A DNA stretch of 54,220 bases, taken from contig NZ_WVVV01000008.1 of NCBI RefSeq assembly GCF_012911015.1, positions 61,134-115,353 on the forward strand, given 5' to 3'. The translations under genes were made by a program, and so were the position numbers. The DNA comes from Chelativorans sp. ZYF759 (GTDB taxonomy: Bacteria; Pseudomonadota; Alphaproteobacteria; Rhizobiales; Rhizobiaceae). This document shows, piece by piece, positions 43,715 to 53,207 of the stretch; position 1 is the stretch's first letter, and each line of letters begins with the position of its first letter. The notes beneath the pieces were generated by a model. That model was not told the DNA's origin. It worked only from the letters and a program-made list of their open reading frames with translations, and did no database searches.

Positions 43715-46255
43715 ATGAACGATACCACGGTGAAGTATCAGTCGGACGAGTCGGCCCTGCAGCGCGACGTGCGCGGCTGGGTGGGCTGGGGCATCGCCGG
43801 CATCGCCATCGTCTTCTCGCTGTTCCAACTCTACCAGATGGGCTTCGGCCTCATGCCGGCGCAGAATCTGCGCGCCGTCCACCTGGCCTTCGTGCTGGCG
43901 CTGATCTTCCTGCTCTATCCGACGTTCAAGCGCTGGGACATGAGCCGCATGTCGGTCCTCGACGCGCTGCTGGCAGCCGCCTCCATTTCCGGCCCGCTCT
44001 ATTTCTATTTCAACTTCAACGCCATGGTGATGCGCGCCGGCATCGAGACCGCGACCGATCTCTTCATGGGCGCCGTCACCATCGTCGCGCTGCTGGAAGC
44101 CACCCGCCGCGCGATCGGCCCGGTGTTGCCGGCCATCGCCATCGTCTTCATGGGGTATGCCTATCTCGGACCCTACATGCCCGAACTGATCGCGCATCGC
44201 GGCTATACGCCGGAGCGCATCATCCGCCATCTCTACCCCACGACAGAGGGCGTGTTCGGCATTCCACTGGCCGTGGCCTCGACCTTCGTCTTCCTCTTCG
44301 TGCTGTTCGGCGCCGTCATGCAGCGTACGGGCATCAGCGACTATCTGACCCGCGTGGCGATGTCCGGCCTGGGCCACTACAGGGGCGGGCCGGCCAAATC
44401 CGCCGTCCTCGCCAGTGCGCTGATGGGTTCCTTCTCGGGCTCGTCGACCGCCAATGTCGCCACCACCGGCACATTGACCATACCCCTGATGAAGCGGGTC
44501 GGCTTCCGGCCGGAATCCGCAGGTGGCATCGAGACCGCCGCCTCGACCACGGGCCAGTTCGTCCCGCCCGTCATGGGTGCGGCTGCCTTCGTCATGGTGG
44601 AAATCACCGGCATACCTTACGTCCAGATCATCCAGGCAGCCCTCCTGCCGGCCCTGCTGGATCTGGCCGGCATCATCTTCTGCGTGCACATGCATGCGCT
44701 CAAGCACAAGATTCACGGCCTTCCTCGCAACGAACTGCCGCCCTTCTTTCCCGCGCTGTTCAGCCAGATCTACCTGCTCATCCCCATCGTCGGGCTGATC
44801 CTGATGCTGACAGTGCTGCGCTACACGCCGACAATGTCGGCGTTCTGGGCGATCCCGATGGCCCTGCTGATCTCACTGGTCGCCCGCAACACCATCATCG
44901 TGTGGCGTGCGGTTCGCGTGCAGATGCGCGGCGGCGATCCCTTCGAGGGCATCGAGGAGGCACTCGACCGGCAGCGCTCGGAGATCGCGGTCAAGAAGGA
45001 AAACACGCAGAAAGCCACCAGCGTCGGCGGTCTGTTCGGCAAGGCCTGGGCCGACTGGTTCAAGGACATGGTGAAGGCGCTGGAGGAGGGTGCGCGCCAG
45101 GCGATCCCGATTTCAGCTGCCTGCGCAACGGCCGGCATCATCATCGGCATCATCACGCTGACGGGACTGGGGCTGAGGATGCAGTCCATCCTGCTGACCC
45201 TTTCGGGCGGGGAGCTGTGGGCAGCGCTGGTCTTCACGGCGCTGGGCTCGATCATCCTCGGGCTCGGCGTGCCGACGACGGCCAACTACATCATCATGGC
45301 GACGCTCATGGCGCCCGCCCTGGTGCAACTCGAAGTGCCGCTTCTGGCCGCCCACCTCTTCGTCTTCTATTTCGGCATCCTGGCCGACACGACACCGCCG
45401 GTGGGGCTCGGGGCCTATGTCGCCGCGGGCATCGCGCGGGCGGGGCCGATACGAACCTCGGTGGAGGGTTTCAAATTCTCCATCACGGCCTTCATCATTC
45501 CGTTCATGTTCGTATACAACCCCCAGTTGATATTACTGGGCGACTGGGAGTGGCTGGAGCTCTTATGGCTCGTCGCCTCGGGCATGGTCGGCGTCTACGC
45601 CCTGGCGGTGATGAAGGAAGGCTGGTGGCTGACGCGCGCCAACGTCATCGAGCGCATCGTCATCACCTTTGCCGCGATCCTGCTCATCCAGCCGAGCGTG
45701 TGGGTGGATATCGCCGGGTTCGCCGTGATGGGCGGTGTCTACGCATTCCAGATGTGGAAGGTGCGCCGCGAAGCCGCACATGGTGTGAAGGAGGCGACGA
45801 CGACCTCCAAGGTGGCGATGGGCGCGGGCGTGCTGGCCTTGCCGGTCGCCGTCGGCTGGCTGTTCCTGCCCGTCGTCCAGGTTTCCGACAACGGCTCCAG
45901 CTGGAGCCGCACCGCCTTTCCCGGCCAGCAGGTCACGCTTGCCCACATGCACTCGGTCGAGCGCTCGCTCGTCGAGGAGACGTTCCAGCTCGGCTGGCGT
46001 GGCGATCTGATCCATCGCCGCACCGTCACGCGATCCATGGGGGCGGGCCTGCCGGATGGCGGCGCGGCGCGTGGCGGCGTGATGACCACCCGCGGCACTG
46101 GCGAGCGCCACCGAGAGATCGCGCTGCGCTATGGTCCTGAGAACGAGCCGGCCATCATCGTGGGCGAAACCCGCCGCGAGCTGTCCGATCTTGCCGACGG
46201 GCGCGCTGTGGAACTGCGCGTGCGCCACGTCTGGGAGACGCTTATCGGGAGGTAG
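43715..46255 (+). CDS. TRAP transporter fused 4TM/12TM permease with a C-terminal DUF1850-like domain
   Basis: This 846-residue inner-membrane protein joins the small and large TRAP permease subunits, as is usual for TAXI systems. Motifs include LMGSFSGSSTANVATTG, ETAASTTGQFVPPVMGAAAF and ILGLGVPTTANYIIMA. After the last permease helices an extra part follows: a helix (GAGVLALPVAVGWLFLPV) and about 110 soluble residues. These contain HMHSVERSLVEETFQL and SMGAGLPDGGA, which match the DUF1850 pattern (HSVEKxxWEE, GSGAGMxPP). In most genomes DUF1850 is a separate small protein of the same operon. Confidence 0.92.
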   Translation: MNDTTVKYQSDESALQRDVRGWVGWGIAGIAIVFSLFQLYQMGFGLMPAQNLRAVHLAFVLALIFLLYPTFKRWDMSRMSVLDALLAAASISGPLYFYFNFNAMVMRAGIETATDLFMGAVTIVALLEATRRAIGPVLPAIAIVFMGYAYLGPYMPELIAHRGYTPERIIRHLYPTTEGVFGIPLAVASTFVFLFVLFGAVMQRTGISDYLTRVAMSGLGHYRGGPAKSAVLASALMGSFSGSSTANVATTGTLTIPLMKRVGFRPESAGGIETAASTTGQFVPPVMGAAAFVMVEITGIPYVQIIQAALLPALLDLAGIIFCVHMHALKHKIHGLPRNELPPFFPALFSQIYLLIPIVGLILMLTVLRYTPTMSAFWAIPMALLISLVARNTIIVWRAVRVQMRGGDPFEGIEEALDRQRSEIAVKKENTQKATSVGGLFGKAWADWFKDMVKALEEGARQAIPISAACATAGIIIGIITLTGLGLRMQSILLTLSGGELWAALVFTALGSIILGLGVPTTANYIIMATLMAPALVQLEVPLLAAHLFVFYFGILADTTPPVGLGAYVAAGIARAGPIRTSVEGFKFSITAFIIPFMFVYNPQLILLGDWEWLELLWLVASGMVGVYALAVMKEGWWLTRANVIERIVITFAAILLIQPSVWVDIAGFAVMGGVYAFQMWKVRREAAHGVKEATTTSKVAMGAGVLALPVAVGWLFLPVVQVSDNGSSWSRTAFPGQQVTLAHMHSVERSLVEETFQLGWRGDLIHRRTVTRSMGAGLPDGGAARGGVMTTRGTGERHREIALRYGPENEPAIIVGETRRELSDLADGRAVELRVRHVWETLIGR

Positions 46256-46258
46256 GGA

Positions 46259-46495
46259 TCAGAACGCCCGGAAGGTGAGCGTCGTCAGCGAGCGCACGAT
46301 GCCCGGCACATTGGCCACGTTCTCGCTGATGAACTTGCCGATGTCGGTCTGGTCGTCGATGTAGATCTTCATCAAGAGATCGTAGTCGCCGCTGGTGGAA
46401 TAGAGTTCCGAGGCGACCTCTCGCTTGTAGAGCTCGTCGGCTACCTCGTAGGTCCGGCCCGGCTGGCACTGCAACTGAACGAAGACGGGTCTCAT
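46259..46495 (-). CDS. Stand-alone Lrp/AsnC ligand-binding (RAM) domain protein
   Basis: The 78-residue protein is just the effector domain of Lrp/AsnC regulators (VFVQLQCQPGRTYEVAD, then SGDYDLLMKIYIDD, then VPGIVRSLTTLTFRAF), without the DNA-binding half. Such proteins exist in many alphaproteobacteria and may bind amino acids or mix with full-length Lrp proteins. It is convergent with the TRAP permease, three bases apart. Confidence 0.9.
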   Translation of the reverse strand: MRPVFVQLQCQPGRTYEVADELYKREVASELYSTSGDYDLLMKIYIDDQTDIGKFISENVANVPGIVRSLTTLTFRAF

Positions 46496-46557
46496 GGGCT
46501 GGCGTCCTGGCTATTTCCGAAGGAGTTGAGGCTCTAAGCGAGATTCCCGCCTGGGCG

Positions 46558-47388
46558 CTACGCTGTCAACAGCGTGCGCGTCAGCGCGTGATCGGGATCG
46601 CCCAGGCCGTCGATGACGTTGAAATGGTGCCGGTCGGGTTCCTCCACCACCATGGTCCGCGCACCGAGCCCGATCCAGACATTGGCGAGCAGCGCGTTCT
46701 GGCGCAGGAATTCGGAACGCTCGTTGCCACCCACCCAGCAGCACAGCCGCGCGCCGTCCATGGGTTCCAGGAGCGCCGGGCTCTCCGTCGCCGCTTCCGC
46801 ACCGTCGATCGCCAGGGTTTCGTTCATGGCGGTCTTCATCATGGGCCGCAAATCGTGCACGCCCGAGATCGACACGGTGTTGGCGACGCGCGCGCGCACG
46901 GAAGCGGGCAGGGGAGAACTGGCGCAGATCATCCGCGTCACGAGGTGGCCGCCGGCGGAGTGACCCGTAAGGCGGATCGGGCCGTCGATCTCTCCCGCCG
47001 CCATCGCGATGGCCGCCCCTACCTCCTGGGTGATCCCGGCAATGCGGATATCGGGACACAGCGTGTAGGACGGCATGACGACCGCATGGCCGTGGGCGAG
47101 CGGGCCGGCGGCAAGATGCGACCAGAAGCTCTTGTCGAGCTTCATCCAGAAGCCGCCATGGACAAAGACGACCAGACCCTGCGGCGTGCCCTCGGGCAGA
47201 AACAGGTCCAGCCTGTTGCGCTTGGCCTCGCCATAAGGAAGGTCGAGACGCGCCCGGCCCCTGTTCACAAGATCGTCGCGGAATGCACGCGCGGGTTCAA
47301 CCCATGCCGCCGGCCAGCGGTCCCCACCGGCGATATTGGCGCCATTGGCGTAGGCGTCGTCCCAGTCGGTTATGTGGTGGTCGATCAT
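46558..47388 (-). CDS. Alpha/beta hydrolase, kynurenine formamidase-like
   Basis: The 276-residue hydrolase has the oxyanion motif VFVHGGFWMKLDKS (HGGxW, as in arylformamidases), the nucleophile elbow GHSAGGH, and a late Asp/His pair (DRHHFNVID). This fits the animal-type kynurenine formamidase family, which hydrolyses N-formylkynurenine. GGGAGG precedes ATG 47388; the longer frame to 47541 was not used. It is divergent from the aminobenzoyl-CoA-type operon, which supports a kynurenine to anthranilate link, although other esterase roles are possible. Confidence 0.8.
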   Translation of the reverse strand: MIDHHITDWDDAYANGANIAGGDRWPAAWVEPARAFRDDLVNRGRARLDLPYGEAKRNRLDLFLPEGTPQGLVVFVHGGFWMKLDKSFWSHLAAGPLAHGHAVVMPSYTLCPDIRIAGITQEVGAAIAMAAGEIDGPIRLTGHSAGGHLVTRMICASSPLPASVRARVANTVSISGVHDLRPMMKTAMNETLAIDGAEAATESPALLEPMDGARLCCWVGGNERSEFLRQNALLANVWIGLGARTMVVEEPDRHHFNVIDGLGDPDHALTRTLLTA

Positions 47389-47471
47389 GCCCAGCCTCCC
47401 GCGTGCCAGGAAGCGCAAGGCTTCCACAGCGCGCATCCTGTGCCCATGGCCGAGATATTTCAACCTTAAAA

Positions 47472-47485
47472 TTTCATGCTTGAAA
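47472..47485. promoter_or_regulatory. Candidate MarR-type operator upstream of the CoA-dependent aromatic operon
   Basis: TTTCATGCTTGAAA is a palindrome with TTTCA/TGAAA arms, lying between the divergent hydrolase and monooxygenase genes. A second half-site-like TTTCAACC lies 14 bases to the left. The MarR gene in the operon is the likely binder. The assignment is by sequence only. Confidence 0.4.
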
Positions 47486-47555
47486 CAAGGGCTGCTTGCT
47501 GTCATGCTCCCTTCAACAGGGTCGAAAACAGGCCTGAACAAGGGGAACGTGTCGG

Positions 47556-49847
47556 ATGAAGGTGGCCGTACTCGGCGGTGGTCCCGCCGGACTGTATTTC
47601 GCCATTTCGATGAAGCTGCGCGACGCCGCGCACGACATCACGATCTATGAGCGCAACCGCCCCGACGACACCTTCGGCTGGGGCGTGGTGCTCTCCGACG
47701 AAACCCTCGACAACCTCGCCGACAACGATCCCGTCTCTGCCAAGAGCATTCGCGCCCATTTCGCCTATTGGGACGACATCGCCGTCATCCACAAGGGCAC
47801 GCGCACCGTGTCGACCGGCCACGGCTTCTGCGGCATCGGGCGCATGCGCCTGCTGCTGCTGCTGCAGGAGCGGGCACGCGAACTCGGCGTGAAGATGGAG
47901 TTCGAGACCGACATTGGCGATCCGCGTCCGTTCATGGCCGACAACGACATGGTGCTGGCCGCCGACGGGCTGAATTCGCGCACGCGCTCGACCTTCGCCG
48001 ATGTGTTCAAGCCCGACATCGACACCCGCAAGTGCAAATTCGTCTGGCTGGGCACGCATCAGAAATTCGACGACGCCTTCACCTTCATCTTCGAGAAGAC
48101 CGAACATGGCTGGGTGTGGGCCCATGCCTACCAGTTCGACCCGGACACCGCGACCTTCATCGTCGAATGCACCGAGGAGACGTGGGCGAAGTTCGGCTTC
48201 GGCGACATGACCAAGGAAGAGTCGATCGCCACCTGCGAGGCGATCTTCAAGGACCATCTCGGCGGCCACTCGCTGATGTCCAACGCCAACCACGTCCGCG
48301 GCTCCGCCTGGATCAACTTCCCGCGCGTCCTGTGCGAGCGCTGGAGCCACGAGAACCTGGCATTGATGGGCGATGCGGCTGCGACCGCGCATTTCTCGAT
48401 CGGTTCGGGCACCAAGCTGGCGCTGGAATCCGCGATCGCGCTGGCGGATTATCTCCACTCGGAGCCGACGCTTGCCGAGGCCTTCGCAAAATACGAGGAC
48501 GCGCGCCGCACCGAGGTTCTCAAGCTGCAATCGGCGGCCCGCAACTCGATGGAATGGTTCGAGGAGGTCGAGCGCTATCTCGATCTCGACCCGGTTCAGT
48601 TCAACTATTCGCTGCTGACCCGCTCGCAGCGTATCAGCCACGAGAACCTGCGCCTGCGCGATGCCGAATGGCTGGGCAGCGCCGAAGCCTGGTTCCAGCG
48701 CCAGGCGGGCGCCAACGGGAACACACCCCGCGCGCCGATGTTCGCGCCGTTCAAGCTGCGCGGGCTGGAGCTGAAGAACCGCGTCGTGGTCTCGCCCATG
48801 GCCCAGTACAAGGCCGTCGACGGCACGCCCACCGACTGGCATCTCGTGCATTATGCCGAGCGCGCCAAGGGCGGGGCGGGGCTCGTCTACATCGAAATGA
48901 CATGTGTGTCGCCAGAGGGGCGCATCACGCCGGGGTGTCCGGGCTTCTATGAGCCGGAACACGAAGCGCAGTGGAAGCGCATCGTGGAATTCGTGCATCG
49001 GGAGACGGACGCCAAGATCTGTGCCCAGCTCGGACACTCCGGCCCCAAAGGCTCCACCCAGCTCGGCTGGGAAGAGATCGACGCGCCGCTCGAAGACGGC
49101 AACTGGCCGCTGATGGCGGCATCCGACGTCCCGTGGTCGCCGCGCAACCAGGTGCCCCGGCCGATGGACCGCGCCGACATGGATGCCGTCCGCGACCAGT
49201 TCGTGACGTCGGCGCAGATGGCCGAGCGCTGCGGCTTCGACATGCTGGAGCTGCACTACGCCCACGGTTATCTCCTGTCCTCCTTCATCTCGCCGCTCAC
49301 CAACCGGCGCACGGATGAGTATGGCGGCTCGCTCGAGAACCGGATGCGTTATCCGCTGGAGATATTCCAGGCGGTTCGCGCGGTCTGGCCCGAGGACAAG
49401 CCGATCGCCGTGCGCATTTCGGCCAATGACTGGGTCGGCGAGGAGGGTATCACGCCCGCCGACGCCGTCGAGATCGCGCGTATGCTGCAGGAGGCCGGCG
49501 TCGACATCTGCGACGTGTCGGCAGGGCAGACCTCACTGCTGGGCAAGCCTGTCTATGGCCGCATGTTCCAGACGCCGTTCTCCGACCGTATCCGCAACGA
49601 GACCGGCATGAAGACGATGGCCGTCGGCAACATCTACGAGCCGGACCACGTCAATTCGATCCTGATGGCCGGCCGCGCCGATCTCGTCTGCCTGGCGCGT
49701 CCGCATCTGGCCGACCCCTACTGGACGCTGCATGCCGCCGCCCAGCTGGGCGACAAGGGCGTGACCTGGCCCGATCCCTATCTCAACGGGCGCGACCAGC
49801 TCTACCGCCTGGCCGAGCGCCAGGAACAGATGACGGGCAAGGTCTGA
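47556..49847 (+). CDS. Bifunctional FAD monooxygenase / OYE-like reductase: 2-aminobenzoyl-CoA monooxygenase/reductase or salicylyl-CoA 5-hydroxylase
   Basis: The 763-residue fusion has an N-terminal flavoprotein hydroxylase (about 1-390: [18 protein letters not shown], and [20 protein letters not shown] at the second FAD site). A C-terminal old-yellow-enzyme/NADH:flavin oxidoreductase follows (about 395-763: [48 protein letters not shown]). This is the layout of 2-aminobenzoyl-CoA monooxygenase/reductase (AbmA of Azoarcus evansii) and of salicylyl-CoA 5-hydroxylase. The anthranilate version is favoured by the beta-oxidation-like partners and kynurenine-type hydrolase. One base overlaps the SDR start. 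Confidence 0.88.
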   Translation: MKVAVLGGGPAGLYFAISMKLRDAAHDITIYERNRPDDTFGWGVVLSDETLDNLADNDPVSAKSIRAHFAYWDDIAVIHKGTRTVSTGHGFCGIGRMRLLLLLQERARELGVKMEFETDIGDPRPFMADNDMVLAADGLNSRTRSTFADVFKPDIDTRKCKFVWLGTHQKFDDAFTFIFEKTEHGWVWAHAYQFDPDTATFIVECTEETWAKFGFGDMTKEESIATCEAIFKDHLGGHSLMSNANHVRGSAWINFPRVLCERWSHENLALMGDAAATAHFSIGSGTKLALESAIALADYLHSEPTLAEAFAKYEDARRTEVLKLQSAARNSMEWFEEVERYLDLDPVQFNYSLLTRSQRISHENLRLRDAEWLGSAEAWFQRQAGANGNTPRAPMFAPFKLRGLELKNRVVVSPMAQYKAVDGTPTDWHLVHYAERAKGGAGLVYIEMTCVSPEGRITPGCPGFYEPEHEAQWKRIVEFVHRETDAKICAQLGHSGPKGSTQLGWEEIDAPLEDGNWPLMAASDVPWSPRNQVPRPMDRADMDAVRDQFVTSAQMAERCGFDMLELHYAHGYLLSSFISPLTNRRTDEYGGSLENRMRYPLEIFQAVRAVWPEDKPIAVRISANDWVGEEGITPADAVEIARMLQEAGVDICDVSAGQTSLLGKPVYGRMFQTPFSDRIRNETGMKTMAVGNIYEPDHVNSILMAGRADLVCLARPHLADPYWTLHAAAQLGDKGVTWPDPYLNGRDQLYRLAERQEQMTGKV

Positions 49848-50602
49848 TGAACGTCTCCTTCGCCCACGCACTCGTCACCGGCGGCGCCACCGGCATAGGC
49901 CGTGCCATCGCGCTCGAACTGGCCAATGCGGGAATGGACGTGACGATCTGCGGGCGGCGCGCCGAGCCGCTGGAGAAGGTGGCGGCCGAGAACCCGAAGC
50001 TCCATGCCATGACGGCGGACGTGACCGACGAGGCCTCCGTTGCCAGGCTTTACGAGGAGGCCGAGGCAGCCCGCGGGCCCTTCGACGTGGTCATCGCCAA
50101 TGCCGGCATCGCCTCCAGCGCACCCGCCCACAAGACGACGCTGGAGGAATGGAACCGCATCCTCGGCGTCAATCTGACCGGGGCGTTCCTCACCGTTCGT
50201 CCGGCCCTCAAGGGCATGGCCGATCGAGGCCGCGGACGGGTGATCTTCGTGGCCTCCGTGGCCGGCCTGCGCGGCTCCGCCTATGTCGCGCCCTACGTCG
50301 CCTCCAAGCACGGCGTGATCGGCCTGACGCGTGCGCTGGCGGCCGAACTGCTCAAGAAGGGCGTGACCGTCAACGCCATCTGCCCCGGCTATGTCGAGAC
50401 CGAGATGCTGGAGGAGTCGATCCGCCGCGTCATGGAAAAGACCGGCCGGTCGGAAGCGGAAGCCCGACAGGGCTTCGCCGAGATCAATCCCAATCACCGC
50501 CTCGTCCAGCCCGAGGAAGTCGCGGCTGCCGCCCTGTGGCTGGTCAGCGACGCGGCCATCTCGGTAACAGGCGAAGCCATTCCGATTTCGGGAGGCGCAT
50601 GA
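49847..50602 (+). CDS. SDR-family dehydrogenase
   Basis: The 251-residue NAD(P)-dependent oxidoreductase has the TGGATGIGRAIA cofactor loop, NAG at about residue 84, a catalytic Ser (VASVAGLRG) and the YVASK Tyr/Lys pair. In this operon it probably oxidises a 3-hydroxyacyl-CoA-like ring or ring-cleaved intermediate. The start shares one base with the monooxygenase stop. GGAGG at its end serves the MarR gene. Confidence 0.9.
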   Translation: MNVSFAHALVTGGATGIGRAIALELANAGMDVTICGRRAEPLEKVAAENPKLHAMTADVTDEASVARLYEEAEAARGPFDVVIANAGIASSAPAHKTTLEEWNRILGVNLTGAFLTVRPALKGMADRGRGRVIFVASVAGLRGSAYVAPYVASKHGVIGLTRALAAELLKKGVTVNAICPGYVETEMLEESIRRVMEKTGRSEAEARQGFAEINPNHRLVQPEEVAAAALWLVSDAAISVTGEAIPISGGA

Positions 50603-51074
50603 TGGATGCCGCCCCTCTTGCAACCGTGAAGCCAGCCGCCGCGAACAAGGAGCGGCTGCGCCTCTGGATCCGGCTGCTGCGTGCCCAGCGTACCGTCGAG
50701 GCGGAACTGCGCGATCGGCTCAAACGCCGCTTCGAGACGACCTTGCCGCGCTTCGACGTGATGTCGGCGCTCTACCGTCGGCCCGAAGGCATGCTGATGA
50801 GCGACCTTTCGCGCTTCCTGCTCGTCTCCAACGGCAACGTGACCGGCATCGTGGACCGGCTGGTCGCGGATGGTTTTGTCATGCGCGCCGCGCGCGAGGG
50901 CGATCGTCGCACCTCGATCGTCAGCCTGACGCCGCGGGGACGCGAACTGTTCGCCGCGATGGCTGAGGAGCATGAGGTCTGGGTGGCCGAACTGCTCGCC
51001 GGGGTGAGCGAGTCCGAGGCGCGTGCGCTCTCCGCCACGCTCAAATCATTCCGCAGCAATTGGGAAGGTGAAGC

Positions 51075-51078
<4 letters not shown>
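50602..51078 (+). CDS. MarR-family regulator of the aromatic operon
   Basis: The 158-residue winged-helix protein has [37 protein letters not shown] (recognition helix) and [16 protein letters not shown] (wing). It lies within the operon it likely controls; CoA-thioester effectors are common in relatives such as BadR, CouR and PaaR-type proteins. ATG 50602 has GGAGG at a six-base spacing; ATG 50599 is an alternative that overlaps the SDR stop by 4 bases. Its stop overlaps the next gene by 4 bases. Confidence 0.9.
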
Positions 51079-51887
<809 letters not shown>

Positions 51888-51901
51888 TGAATATCTGGAC
51901 G

Positions 51902-52023
51902 CCCCCTCCACCACGCTTCGCGCGGTCCCCCTCCCCCGCTTCGCAGGGGAGGATAAGCCGTGTTCGCGGCCCGATCCTCCCCCGTCCAGGGGAGAGGGGG
52001 ACTGCCGAATGCGGTGGCGGGGG
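51902..52023. repeat. Palindromic intergenic repeat (rhizobial RIME-like)
   Basis: A long imperfect inverted repeat: arms of about 35 bases (51902-51936 and 51989-52023) rich in CCCCCT/GGGGG. It has two inner hairpins (CTCCCC...GGGGAG at 51931-51951 and 51977-51994). The style matches the mosaic palindromic elements scattered in rhizobial genomes. It sits between two operon genes, 14 bases after one stop and 32 before the next start. Confidence 0.75.
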
Positions 52024-52055
52024 CGCTTATCGGCCCAATGCAGTTGGAGCACTTT

Positions 52056-53207
52056 ATGCCTGACCGCTCTTTCCTTTCCTGGCCCTTCTTCGAGGATCGC
52101 CACCGCGACCACGCCGAGCGTCTGGAGGCGTGGTGTGCGGCCAACCTCCCGGTCGATCATGCCGATGTCGACGGCGCCTGCCGCAAGCTGGTGGCAGCCC
52201 TGGGTGAGGCGGGCTGGTTGAAGCCGAGCGCGGTGGATCCGGCCGATCCCGCGCCGCTCGACGTGCGCACGCTCTGCATCACACGCGAGACGCTGGCGCG
52301 TCATGACGGGCTGGCCGACTTCGCCTTCGCCATGCAGGGACTGGGCACTGGCGCCATCAGCCTGTTCGGTTCCGACCAGCAGCGCGCCTGGCTGGACAAG
52401 ACCCGCAGCGGCAGGGCCATTTCCGCCTTCGCACTGTCGGAACCGCGGTCAGGTTCGGACGTCGCCAACATGGAAATGACGGCGACCCGCGACGGCGGCG
52501 ACTATGTGCTGTCGGGCGAAAAGACCTGGATCTCCAATGGCGGCATCGCCGATCTCTATTGCGTCTTTGCCCGCACCGGCGAGGCGCCCGGTGCCAGGGG
52601 CATCTCCTGCTTCCTGGTGCCGGCCGAAACGGCTGGCCTGTCGGTCGCCGAGCGTCTCGAGGTCATTGCGCCCCACCCGCTGGCGCGGCTTGCCTTCGAC
52701 GAGTGCCGCATTCCGGCTTCCGCGATGATCGGCGAGCCCGGCCAGGGTTTTCGCATCGCCATGTCGGTGCTTGATGTCTTCCGCTCGACGGTCGGCGCCG
52801 CTGCACTGGGTTTTGCGCGTCGCGCGCTGAACGAGAGCATTTCGCGCGTGGGCGACCGGCAGCTCTTCGGCGCGCCGCTCTTCGACCTCCAGATGGTGCA
52901 GGGGCACATTGCCGAGATGGCGCTCGACGTGGACGCGGCCGCGCTGCTCGTCTACCGCGCCGCCTGGACGAAGGATTCGGGCGCCCCGCGCGTCACCCGC
53001 GAGGCGGCGATGGCCAAGCTCTACGCCACCGATCGCGCGCAGGAGGTGATCGACAAGGCGGTCCAGCTTCATGGCGGCGACGGCGTGCGCAGGGGCCACA
53101 TCGTCGAGAGCCTTTACCGCGAAATCCGCGCGCTGCGCATCTATGAAGGCGCCTCCGACGTCCAGAAGGTGGTGATCGCGCGCCAGGCCATGGGAGCCGC
53201 ACAATGA
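52056..53207 (+). CDS. Acyl-CoA dehydrogenase
   Basis: The 383-residue flavoprotein has the acyl-CoA dehydrogenase signatures [16 protein letters not shown] and [10 protein letters not shown] in the middle domain and [34 protein letters not shown] near the end. The catalytic base position is at the ALRIYEG segment. It would oxidise a CoA thioester to the enoyl form in the aminobenzoyl-CoA route. ATG 52056 with GGAG six bases upstream is preferred over ATG 52038 and the start at 51960, which lie in or next to the repeat. It overlaps the ligase by 4 bases. Confidence 0.92.
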   Translation: MPDRSFLSWPFFEDRHRDHAERLEAWCAANLPVDHADVDGACRKLVAALGEAGWLKPSAVDPADPAPLDVRTLCITRETLARHDGLADFAFAMQGLGTGAISLFGSDQQRAWLDKTRSGRAISAFALSEPRSGSDVANMEMTATRDGGDYVLSGEKTWISNGGIADLYCVFARTGEAPGARGISCFLVPAETAGLSVAERLEVIAPHPLARLAFDECRIPASAMIGEPGQGFRIAMSVLDVFRSTVGAAALGFARRALNESISRVGDRQLFGAPLFDLQMVQGHIAEMALDVDAAALLVYRAAWTKDSGAPRVTREAAMAKLYATDRAQEVIDKAVQLHGGDGVRRGHIVESLYREIRALRIYEGASDVQKVVIARQAMGAAQ

